Source: Candidatus Peregrinibacteria bacterium CG11_big_fil_rev_8_21_14_0_20_46_8 (GTDB lineage: Bacteria > Patescibacteriota > Gracilibacteria > UBA1369 > UM-FILTER-53-11). Taken from it: a DNA stretch of 5,333 nt. Numbering within the stretch: the first letter of the stretch is position 1; the number at the start of each line of letters is the position of its first letter. Made by a program: the position numbers and the translations under genes. The DNA lies in contig PCVQ01000067.1 of assembly GCA_002796025.1 (NCBI GenBank), positions 15,602 through 20,934 on the forward strand, in the 5' to 3' direction. The notes below the pieces were generated by a model. It was not told where the DNA came from. It saw nothing but the letters and a program-made list of their open reading frames with translations, and ran no database searches. Below, piece by piece: positions 1 to 5,333 of the stretch.

Positions 1-2658
1 AATAGCCCCAAGGAAGGTTGCTCCCGCAATGAGAGAGCGTGTCAGTTCGCTGCCGTGACGGAGCAGCGGTGAGTCGGGATCTTTGCCCTTATCACTCAGA
101 ATAAATCCGGCGTTAAGGACGCGGCGCATGCTGAGCAGTGCATAGGCGCCATCAACTGTCGAGCGAGTTTCGTGGAGAAAGGCATCGCCAATGAATTGCT
201 GAAAAGCCGGCTGAGCGCAAAGTGCTTCTAATTCGGCCCGATGCTTTGCAATTCGAGCCGAAAGTGCTGCATAGCATCTGTCATTGACAATCGTTGCGCC
301 GGTTGTTGCGGCCTTTATTGCTCGCGCTTCAAGAACACAGTCGAGCAATCGTTGCAGCTCTTCATCGCTTACCGGCAGTTCAACATCTGCCGGCCTGGCA
401 ACACGTCCATCCGGCGTTGCAGTCTCTCCAAATTGGCGGTCAAAAAAATGCAGAGAACCGGCCACACTATAATGTACGCCTGATCGTATCATTCCAAAAA
501 AGTTGTCCCGAGAAAAAGCTGAGGCTCCATTACCTTCAAGCGGAGCATCGGTTGCAAAGTGCGCCGCGATTCTTGCCATTGTAATATAATTGATGTCTTC
601 CGGCAGTGTTTTTTGTTCAATTCCTCCAATTTGCATTGGAAGCTCTGCAAAGAAGCGGACGGCTTCATTGTATACGTTGTCATCCCGGTCCCGGTGTGCA
701 ATTCCGGCAGTCTGCATACGCTGCAATAATAGTTGCAGGCCTGCTGAAAACTCTAAAAATTTTGGTTCGCGCATATGCGTGAGATATGCGCGTATCATGC
801 TTTCGTGTCCTGCACGTGTAACTCCCGTGCCTTCCGTAAGCTGTGCGATTGTTGTTTCCATCTGCTGCATAGCGGCAGCGAACTCTTCCGGATTTTTTAT
901 AAGTTCGCGAAGATTTGTTTCGAGCGGCCGAAAAACTCGCTGGGTACCGGGTGGCAGCTTTTTATTCCAATTGCCTGGTGCATTTGAGAGATGAAAATAT
1001 GGATAAGCTGCATCACCGAATTTTTCAACTAAGCGCTGACCGGCAGCTAAATATGCATCCCATTGCTCTTCATTGCAAAATGGCGGACATTCGGCTTGTT
1101 CAATGAGATGGCGAGAAGAGCGCTCTGCTCCCTTCATCTTTTCAAGCTGTACAAGAAGCGCAGGAACTCCTCCGGGAAAGCGCTCATTAATTTCCGTATA
1201 GGCAGTAATTAATGGGACAATATTTTTCCCAAGCCATGGATAACGCTGCGGTAGCTGCAGAATTTTATGTAGCTCTGTATTGTTGTAACCTGCATCGCGC
1301 AGCTTGTGCAATATGGCAAGCGGATTAACCTTCATAAGGCCAAAATCTGTAGTGCCGCCCGGATCAATAAACGTAATGCCGGTGCCGCGCAATCTGCTCC
1401 ATATTTGCTCTGCATTGAGAATTGCGCATGCTAACTCAATAAGATCGTCTTTGAACTCCGGCTCTGCAGCGAGTGCCGCAAGTTCTTTGGGCATTTGCTT
1501 GTGGTCAAGAATTGCAAGTTGAGAGCACTTTATATCTTGATCGATAAAATCGCAGGCGCATGCCGCAGCTAAGCGAAAGTAATCATTTATGTTGCACTTT
1601 GCAGCTTCGAGTGTTCGCACTATTGCCGGTACATATAACCAAAATCCTTCTGCTGCATGGCGGTGGGATTTCTCCATTTGAGATAAAAGAGCTTGTGTCG
1701 CACCCGCGCGATGTGTTTCGGGAATTTGCACGAGAGGATCGAAAAAATTAGCCTTCATTTTCCACGGCTTGTAGGAATAATCCAGGCCGTCATAGTGAGC
1801 ATCGCATTGGCGTGCTTGAAACATCACAAGCGCCTTTGCAAAATCCGGTCCGCCGGCACGGTATGCTGCGAGAAAGAGTCCGTTGCTGCCTTCCCAAGTA
1901 TCATTCAGGTAATCCGCTTCATCAAAAAAATGCTGTACAAGATTGCTTTTTGGAGTCGAGAGCCTTGTTCTTTGCCTCATAATAAGATCCAGGCAGTCGA
2001 TCGCATCTTTACTGATCTTTTCTACCTCTGCCGGTGTTTGCGCCAGGGCTAAAACAGCAGGCAGAATTTTTTCACGGTAGTAGCCGCGGTGCGGATAGTG
2101 GGCGGTGTTACAATACCGATAATCGCGGTTCTGTGCGCCATCGATATTTTGCAACAAGCGTTCATATGCTTCCTCAGATGGATATTCGGTGTAGGGATGA
2201 TTATTTGACCGGTACAATTCACCGTAATCTTTCCGAATTGCTTGTACTCGCCACGCTTCAAAGGCTATTTCGATGCGGCTGATTTTAGGATGGGCATCTA
2301 ATTTTAAGGTGCGTGCTTTTACTTTGCGCTCAGCGGCTTCTGTCGCCTGCGTTCGCTTTCGCTTCCGTACTTCTCTGTTTTGTGTAATTTGCCATGCTAA
2401 TTTGCGCGTCTCTGCTTGGATGCCGTGACGCCGATTAGGAACAAATTCTCCCCAGTAATCATACCGCCCCTCGCTCAGGGCATTTTCAATTGCAAGGAGC
2501 TCTTTTGCAGTAAATATTTCGTTAGCCGGTATGTCATCTTCCACTTCCACTTCTCTATATCGTCCCTCTGCTTTTGCCCGTTGTTCTAGTTCATTGAGCC
2601 CGCATTCACCGAACATGGCTTCTTCATAGTTTTCCGGCAAATTTGGGATTCCGTTCAT
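1..2658 (-). CDS. Large hypothetical protein, 3' end beyond the left edge
   Basis: I do not recognise this protein and assign no function. Reading the minus strand from the ATG at 2658, all 886 codons to the window edge are open, so the C-terminus and full length are unknown. The start is the first ATG after an in-frame TAA seven codons upstream. A TTG four codons upstream is an alternative. A weak GGA lies about 7 nt before the ATG. I see no signal peptide and no clear hydrophobic membrane segment, so a cytoplasmic location is likely. Residues 1-65 are acidic. Residues 94-119 are strongly basic (EVRKRKR, then ERKVKARTLK). The rest looks like alternating amphipathic helices. Aromatic-rich parts occur near 144-195 and 287-306. 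Other visible points are ACACD at 366-370, CPPFC at 524-528 and IDPGG at 431-435, none of which amounts to a known catalytic or zinc-binding signature. It is divergent from recA with 184 bp between the starts. Being one long frame with normal codon use, it is very likely a real gene. Confidence 0.88.
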   Translation of the reverse strand, partial: MNGIPNLPENYEEAMFGECGLNELEQRAKAEGRYREVEVEDDIPANEIFTAKELLAIENALSEGRYDYWGEFVPNRRHGIQAETRKLAWQITQNREVRKRKRTQATEAAERKVKARTLKLDAHPKISRIEIAFEAWRVQAIRKDYGELYRSNNHPYTEYPSEEAYERLLQNIDGAQNRDYRYCNTAHYPHRGYYREKILPAVLALAQTPAEVEKISKDAIDCLDLIMRQRTRLSTPKSNLVQHFFDEADYLNDTWEGSNGLFLAAYRAGGPDFAKALVMFQARQCDAHYDGLDYSYKPWKMKANFFDPLVQIPETHRAGATQALLSQMEKSHRHAAEGFWLYVPAIVRTLEAAKCNINDYFRLAAACACDFIDQDIKCSQLAILDHKQMPKELAALAAEPEFKDDLIELACAILNAEQIWSRLRGTGITFIDPGGTTDFGLMKVNPLAILHKLRDAGYNNTELHKILQLPQRYPWLGKNIVPLITAYTEINERFPGGVPALLVQLEKMKGAERSSRHLIEQAECPPFCNEEQWDAYLAAGQRLVEKFGDAAYPYFHLSNAPGNWNKKLPPGTQRVFRPLETNLRELIKNPEEFAAAMQQMETTIAQLTEGTGVTRAGHESMIRAYLTHMREPKFLEFSAGLQLLLQRMQTAGIAHRDRDDNVYNEAVRFFAELPMQIGGIEQKTLPEDINYITMARIAAHFATDAPLEGNGASAFSRDNFFGMIRSGVHYSVAGSLHFFDRQFGETATPDGRVARPADVELPVSDEELQRLLDCVLEARAIKAATTGATIVNDRCYAALSARIAKHRAELEALCAQPAFQQFIGDAFLHETRSTVDGAYALLSMRRVLNAGFILSDKGKDPDSPLLRHGSELTRSLIAGATFLGAI

Positions 2659-2714
2659 CTTTTTGTCCAAAAAAGTTTATGGATTTGTAATGTCGGGCTG
2701 ATACGCTGCTGATG

Positions 2715-2724
2715 TCTGTACAGA
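2715..2724. promoter_or_regulatory. Perfect 10-bp palindrome, possible operator of the minus-strand gene
   Basis: TCTGTACAGA is a perfect inverted repeat. It lies just downstream of the -10 of the minus-strand promoter, about where transcription of the large gene would begin (around 2725). A repressor bound here would block that gene. The half-site CTGT/ACAG resembles the outer arms of the E. coli LexA box (CTGT-N8-ACAG), but the eight-base spacer is missing, so it is not a standard LexA site. A 10-bp palindrome can also arise by chance. Confidence 0.35.
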
Positions 2725-2731
2725 AGCCAGA

Positions 2732-2759
2732 ATTATATCAATAAAATCTAATCTGTAAA
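2732..2759 (-). promoter_or_regulatory. Sigma70-type promoter of the large minus-strand gene
   Basis: Read on the minus strand, TTTACA (2759-2754, five of six matches to TTGACA) is followed after 16 nt by a perfect TATAAT (2737-2732). Transcription would start near 2725, giving a leader of about 67 nt before the ATG at 2658. Position, orientation and spacing all fit the divergent gene. The -35 lies inside the left copy of the 18-bp direct repeat. Confidence 0.7.
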
Positions 2760-2760
2760 T
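2743..2760 (+). repeat. 18-bp direct repeat, copy 1
   Basis: AAAATCTAATCTGTAAAT matches the copy at 2807-2824 at 15 of 18 positions in the same orientation, 64 bp apart. This copy covers the -35 hexamer of the minus-strand promoter. A shorter related core, GATTTGTAAT, occurs at 2682-2691 in the leader of the large gene. The region is AT-rich, so some of the match could be compositional. The shared TCT-AT-TGTA pattern and the placement at both promoters make a protein-binding site plausible. Confidence 0.45.
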
Positions 2761-2769
2761 AGCAAGGGA

Positions 2770-2798
2770 TTGACTATGAGTGCACGCTCACATATAGT
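2770..2798 (+). promoter_or_regulatory. recA promoter
   Basis: TTGACT (2770-2775, five of six to consensus) and TATAGT (2793-2798, five of six) are separated by the ideal 17 nt. Transcription would start near 2805, giving a leader of about 38 nt before the recA ATG. This is the best promoter match in the window. Its spacer holds an imperfect dyad and its start region holds a copy of the 18-bp repeat, so it is probably regulated. Confidence 0.78.
2777..2790. promoter_or_regulatory. Imperfect dyad in the recA promoter spacer, candidate operator
   Basis: TGAGTGCACGCTCA reads as an inverted repeat with outer arms TGAG/CTCA and a GTGCAC palindrome next to the centre; 10 of 14 positions are symmetric. 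Its centre nearly coincides with the centre of the 17-nt spacer between the recA -35 and -10, the usual place for a repressor that blocks RNA polymerase. It does not match the E. coli (CTGT-N8-ACAG) or Bacillus (GAAC-N4-GTTC) LexA boxes. The regulator is unknown. Confidence 0.4.
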
Positions 2799-2806
2799 TC
2801 GGCCAC

Positions 2807-2824
2807 AAAATCTGATTTGTATAT
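2807..2824 (+). repeat. 18-bp direct repeat, copy 2
   Basis: AAAATCTGATTTGTATAT is the partner of the copy at 2743-2760 and differs at three positions. It begins at about the predicted recA start site and extends into the leader, so a bound protein would interfere with initiation. Together the two copies place a common site at both divergent promoters. Confidence 0.45.
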
Positions 2825-2842
2825 TTTTTAACCTTTATATAT

Positions 2843-3907
2843 ATGGCGGATGAAAAGTCAAAGGCGCTCGAGCTGGCGCTGGCTCAGATTGAAAAGAGCT
2901 ACGGGAAAGGCTCAATTATGAAGATGGGCGATCAGCAGAAAGTTGCAATCGAGACCATTTCAACTGGTTCCGTTTCTCTCGATATGGCACTTGGCGGCGG
3001 TATTCCCCGCGGTCGTGTTATCGAAATTTATGGTCCGGAATCTTCAGGCAAGACGACACTGACGCTCCACATTATTAGTCAGGCGCAAAAGAGTGGTGGG
3101 CAGTGTGCATTTATCGATGCCGAACATGCGCTCGATCCGGAATATGCAAAGCGTATCGGTGTCGACATGAGTAATTTATTGGTATCGCAGCCGGACAGCG
3201 GCGAACAGGCACTGGAGATTGCTGAGACCTTAGTACGTTCAAATGCAGTCGATGTTGTCGTTGTTGATTCAGTTGCGGCCCTTACGCCAAAGGCAGAAAT
3301 CGAGGGAGACATGGGAGATCCGCAAATGGGTTTGCAGGCTCGCCTCATGAGTCAGGCGCTTCGCAAGCTTACAAGCTGTATTAGCAAATCTAAAACATCT
3401 GTCATCTTTATTAATCAAATTCGTATGAAGATTGGTGTGATGTTTGGAAATCCAGAGACTACGACCGGTGGAAACGCACTAAAATTTTATGCTTCTGTGC
3501 GTATGGATATTCGTTCAATTGGAAAAATTGAAGATGCGAGTTCGATAAGCGGTGAGAAAGAGCGTGTTGGAAATCGTGTGCGTGTGAAAATTGTGAAAAA
3601 CAAGATTGCTCCGCCGTTTAAAACCGCAGAGTTCGATATTATGTATAACAAAGGTATTTCGCATGCCGGTGATCTACTTGATCTTGCTGTGAAGTATGAC
3701 CGAATTCATAAGAGCGGTGCTTTCTACTCGTATGGCGATTTAAAGCTTGGTCAGGGACGCGAGGCGGCAAAAGGCTTTTTGGAAGGCAATGAAAAGATTT
3801 TGAAATCGATTGAGAGTGATCTTCGTAAATTTATGTCTAATGGTACAAATGGCACAAAGTCAGAAGCGCCTGTCGCGGCAGAAAAAAAGACAACAGCCAA
3901 AAAGTGA
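2843..3907 (+). CDS. recA: Recombinase RecA
   Basis: RecA is the cytoplasmic ATP-dependent strand-exchange protein. It polymerises on single-stranded DNA, drives homologous repair and, where LexA exists, triggers its self-cleavage. The protein is complete at 354 aa, a normal length. Walker A is GPESSGKTT at 64-72, the catalytic Glu is E94 in IDAEHALD, and Walker B is VVVVD at 138-142. DNA-binding loop L1 lies near 152-165. Loop L2 lies within the highly conserved stretch 191-220, which begins NQIRMKIGVMFGNPETTTGG. KIVKNK at 249-254 corresponds to the interface lysines of the family. The C-terminal domain runs to about 330, followed by a tail ending in KKTTAKK that is Lys-rich rather than acidic as in E. 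coli. The ATG at 2843 gives the expected N-terminus; the upstream in-frame TGA is at 2813. There is no Shine-Dalgarno sequence in the AT-rich leader. It is the first gene of a unit with recX, which overlaps its 3' end. Confidence 0.99.
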   Translation: MADEKSKALELALAQIEKSYGKGSIMKMGDQQKVAIETISTGSVSLDMALGGGIPRGRVIEIYGPESSGKTTLTLHIISQAQKSGGQCAFIDAEHALDPEYAKRIGVDMSNLLVSQPDSGEQALEIAETLVRSNAVDVVVVDSVAALTPKAEIEGDMGDPQMGLQARLMSQALRKLTSCISKSKTSVIFINQIRMKIGVMFGNPETTTGGNALKFYASVRMDIRSIGKIEDASSISGEKERVGNRVRVKIVKNKIAPPFKTAEFDIMYNKGISHAGDLLDLAVKYDRIHKSGAFYSYGDLKLGQGREAAKGFLEGNEKILKSIESDLRKFMSNGTNGTKSEAPVAAEKKTTAKK

Positions 3908-4391
3908 TTATCAAGCACTGCTTGAATATTCGCTGAATCTTCTTACACGCAAATGGTATACCGAGCGCGAGCTTACAACAAAGCTCGTGCTGCGGTGTAA
4001 GAAGGTTGGTATTGAATCGGCAGACGATTTGATTACGCAGATTTTGGTTCGTCTCCGTGAGCTTAACTATATAAACGATGCTCGCATCCTCGATAACTAT
4101 TTAGAGTACACACTTCCCGCACGGCCACTCGGTAAGTATGGATTTTTGCAGAAGATGCGTCAGCGAGGAATCGATTTTGCTCAGGCTGAGCTTGCTTGGA
4201 ATAACAAAAATGTTGATGAAGAGATTTTGGCACGGCAGCTTGCTGAAGATCGTATTAAGCGATTTTCGCGACCCGCCGAAAATCGAAAAAAGGAGCTACT
4301 CATATATCAGCGTAAAAAACTCGCCAATTTTTTGGCTGGTAGAGGTTTTGCGCTAAATATTATTTATGAAGTAGTTAATGATCTCATCTAG
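3849..4391 (+). CDS. recX: RecX-family regulatory protein
   Basis: RecX proteins bind RecA filaments and limit or remodel their growth; they are commonly encoded just after recA. This 180-aa product shows the family's repeated three-helix layout. The first unit begins YQALLEYSLNLLTRKWYTERE (residues 21-41). The central unit is RELNYINDARILDNYLEYTL, followed by RPLGKYGFLQKMRQRGID. The C-terminal unit is KKLANFLAGRGFALNIIYEVV. The first 20 residues are very basic (KRLSRQKKRQQPK), an extension before the usual core. The start is uncertain: the next downstream ATG would delete the first unit, so initiation must lie inside recA. I prefer ATG 3849 (59-nt overlap); ATG 3840 (183 aa) and TTG 3810 (193 aa) are alternatives. 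None has a Shine-Dalgarno site, which suggests translational coupling to recA. The gene is shared with recA's promoter and ends before the terminator at 4476. Confidence 0.88.
   Translation: MAQSQKRLSRQKKRQQPKSDYQALLEYSLNLLTRKWYTERELTTKLVLRCKKVGIESADDLITQILVRLRELNYINDARILDNYLEYTLPARPLGKYGFLQKMRQRGIDFAQAELAWNNKNVDEEILARQLAEDRIKRFSRPAENRKKELLIYQRKKLANFLAGRGFALNIIYEVVNDLI
3883..3889 (+). other. A-AAA-AAG slippery heptamer near the recA 3' end
   Basis: In the recA frame the codons GAA AAA AAG contain the heptamer A-AAA-AAG, the same slip site used in E. coli dnaX, within a run of seven A. A -1 slip would replace the last few RecA residues and add a short tail ending at a TGA around 3934. It would not enter recX. 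Entry into the recX frame needs a +1 shift, for example by loss of one A through polymerase slippage. I see no clear downstream stimulatory stem-loop, so this may just be Lys codons. Confidence 0.3.
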
Positions 4392-4443
4392 TTGTATTTT
4401 TTCTCTAGCTAACTGTGTCACCCGGGAGCTTAGCATTTTTGCT

Positions 4444-4471
4444 TTGCAAAAGCGCTCGAGGCTGCTATAGT
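4444..4471 (+). promoter_or_regulatory. Extended -10 promoter, probably for nusA
   Basis: TATAGT at 4466-4471 is preceded by TGC (4463-4465), making an extended -10 motif. The -35 is modest: TTGCAA at 4444-4449 with a 16-nt spacer, four of six matches. The -10 is identical to that of recA. Initiation would fall near 4477-4479, giving a nusA leader of about 68 nt that begins within the left arm of the terminator hairpin. The good extended -10 offsets the weak -35. Confidence 0.55.
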
Positions 4472-4475
4472 AAGC

Positions 4476-4503
4476 CCACAAGATCAATCGATCTTGGGTT
4501 TTT
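4476..4503 (+). terminator. Rho-independent terminator after recA-recX, possible nusA leader hairpin
   Basis: AAGATC at 4480-4485 pairs with GATCTT at 4490-4495 around the four-base loop AATC. The stem continues with C4479-G4496 and, past a bulged A4478, C4477-G4497 and C4476-G4498. Five T follow at once (4499-4503). Stem, loop and T-tract form a canonical intrinsic terminator about 85 nt after the recX stop, so it should end the recA-recX message. Most of the stem could also form in a transcript started at the promoter just upstream, so it may act as a leader attenuator for nusA. Confidence 0.8.
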
Positions 4504-4527
4504 CCATATTCTGTTAATTTTTAATCT

Positions 4528-4545
4528 TTCTAATTTCTCCTCCCC
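4528..4545 (+). other. Pyrimidine-rich nusA leader without a ribosome binding site
   Basis: The 18 nt before the nusA ATG contain only two purines, ending TTTCTCCTCCCC. There is no Shine-Dalgarno sequence; CTCCTCC instead resembles the anti-Shine-Dalgarno end of 16S rRNA. Ribosome recruitment must rely on another feature, such as an unstructured leader or S1-type binding. The base composition is seen directly; its role is inference. Confidence 0.5.
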
Positions 4546-5333
4546 ATGCAATCAAACTTTTTTGCAGCAATTTCTCAACTTTGCGATGAAAAGAATCTCT
4601 CTCGCGATGTTGTTTTAGAAACGGTAAAGGCTGCACTTCGCGCTGCGTACCGGAAAGATTATGGAAATCGCAATCAAAACGTCGATGTCGATCTCGACGA
4701 AAAATCCGGAAATATTACGGTGTATTTAGTGAAAGATGTTGTAAAAGAAATTGAAGATGAAGATTTAGATATTCTTGTCAAAGATGCACAGCAGTATAAG
4801 AAAGATGCAAAAGAGGGTGACCAAATCCGCATCGATGTGACGCCAGTCGGTTATGGCCGCATTGCTGCGCAATCGGCAAAGCAGGTAATTATTCAGCGCC
4901 TACAAGAGGCAGAGCGTGATCTTATGTATCAGACATTTAAAGAGCGCGAAGATGAACTCCTTAATGCACTCGTGCACCGTGTTGAGCGCGACCAAGTCTT
5001 TATCGATCTCGATAAAGTCACCACGATCCTTACGCGCGATCAGCAAATTCCAGGAGAGCGCTACTTTGGCGGTCAGCGTATTAAGATCTATCTCGATAAG
5101 GTTATTAAGACTACAAAGGGTCCGCAGCTTCTTATTTCCCGCACGCATCCAAACTTGGTGCGCAAACTGCTCGAGCTTGAAATTCCAGAAATTAAGGCCG
5201 GTTTAGTTGAGATTAAATCGATTGCCCGTCTGCCCGGTGTGCGTTGCAAGATTGCAGTTACTTCGACCGATCCGAAAGTGGATCCCATTGGTTCATGTGT
5301 CGGTCAAAAGGGTGTACGTGTGCAAAACATTAT
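4546..5333 (+). CDS. nusA: Transcription elongation/termination factor NusA, 3' end beyond the right edge
   Basis: NusA binds RNA polymerase near the RNA exit channel, prolongs pauses, aids hairpin-dependent termination and takes part in antitermination complexes. The 262 whole codons here cover the RNA-polymerase-binding N-terminal domain (about 1-125, with the typical ending GRIAAQSAKQVIIQRLQEAE at 104-123). They continue through the S1 domain (about 135-195, with IPGERYFGGQRIKIYLDKV) and the start of KH1. The family hallmark is clear: SRTHPNLVRKLLELEIPEI at 198-216, VEIKSIAR at 221-228, then DPIGSCVGQKGVRVQNI at 246-262 with the KH1 GXXG loop as GQKG (253-256). The glycine usual at the first S1 strand appears as NALV (140-143), a small divergence. 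ATG 4546 is the first start after an in-frame TAA at 4531. The second KH domain and any C-terminal repeats lie outside the window. The usual upstream partner rimP is absent; recX precedes it instead, separated by a terminator and a separate promoter. Confidence 0.97.
   Translation, partial: MQSNFFAAISQLCDEKNLSRDVVLETVKAALRAAYRKDYGNRNQNVDVDLDEKSGNITVYLVKDVVKEIEDEDLDILVKDAQQYKKDAKEGDQIRIDVTPVGYGRIAAQSAKQVIIQRLQEAERDLMYQTFKEREDELLNALVHRVERDQVFIDLDKVTTILTRDQQIPGERYFGGQRIKIYLDKVIKTTKGPQLLISRTHPNLVRKLLELEIPEIKAGLVEIKSIARLPGVRCKIAVTSTDPKVDPIGSCVGQKGVRVQNI

Noticed and set aside
241..2282. Many short plus-strand open frames (60-134 codons) across the left half
   Set aside because: They lie antisense to one continuous 886-codon minus-strand frame, overlap one another, are Ser/Cys/Arg-rich and resemble no protein family; they are shadows of that gene.
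3079..3348. 89-codon minus-strand frame inside recA
   Set aside because: It is antisense to the most conserved part of recA, and its open state follows from recA codon use.
2843..3907. TGA read as Gly, as in Gracilibacteria/SR1
   Set aside because: RecA ends naturally at TGA 3905-3907, and no TGA occurs inside the long frames.
3883..3934. Programmed -1 frameshift producing a RecA-RecX fusion
   Set aside because: The recX frame is +1 relative to recA, so a -1 slip meets a stop after a short tail and cannot make the fusion.
4391..4403. T-rich run just after the recX stop as a terminator
   Set aside because: No GC-rich stem precedes it; the real terminator is at 4476-4503.
4441..4453. GCTTT-GCA-AAAGC small hairpin
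   Set aside because: Only five base pairs, with no T-tract; it overlaps the nusA -35 and is probably incidental.
4415..4618. 67-codon plus-strand frame across the recX-nusA gap
   Set aside because: It spans the promoter, the terminator and the nusA start in the wrong frame and has no recognisable features.
4900..5288. Short open frames on both strands within nusA
   Set aside because: The nusA frame is continuous here and matches the family closely; the others are by-products.
1..5333. CRISPR array, tRNA, rRNA or insertion sequence
   Set aside because: No regularly spaced repeats, no cloverleaf-like or rRNA motifs, and no transposase or terminal inverted repeats were seen; nearly all the sequence is coding.

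Overview
The window reads as a stretch of bacterial chromosome. It holds one very long unidentified gene on the minus strand that runs off the left edge. Divergent from it on the plus strand are recA, a recX-family gene, and then the 5' part of nusA, which runs off the right edge. Coding density is high. TGA ends recA and TGG encodes every Trp I read, so the genetic code looks standard. The leaders are AT-rich or pyrimidine-rich and lack clear Shine-Dalgarno sites, the genes are tightly packed, the RecA tail is Lys-rich, and a giant unrecognised protein sits beside recA. Together these suggest an uncultured lineage, possibly of the Candidate Phyla Radiation (Peregrinibacteria-like). That placement is a guess from style, not from a marker I can prove.

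Layout. 1-2658 (minus): at least 886 codons open without a stop, with no recognised family. 2659-2842: a 184-bp divergent control region with a good sigma70-type promoter in each direction, a 10-bp palindrome, a dyad centred in the recA promoter spacer, and two near-identical 18-bp direct repeats, one at each promoter. 2843-3907: complete recA (354 aa). 3849-4391: recX, overlapping the recA 3' end by about 59 nt in another frame. 4392-4545: a 154-bp gap with an extended -10 promoter immediately followed by a rho-independent terminator, so the predicted nusA start site falls inside the terminator hairpin. 4546-5333: nusA, N-terminal domain, S1 and the start of KH1.

How the genes fit together. 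RecA (recombinase) and RecX (RecA filament modulator) form an overlapping two-gene unit closed by the terminator. NusA (elongation and termination factor) then appears to have its own promoter. The most interesting inference is that the giant unknown gene and recA share repeated sites in the divergent region and may be controlled together, for example as a damage response. The unknown gene's function cannot be read from the sequence.
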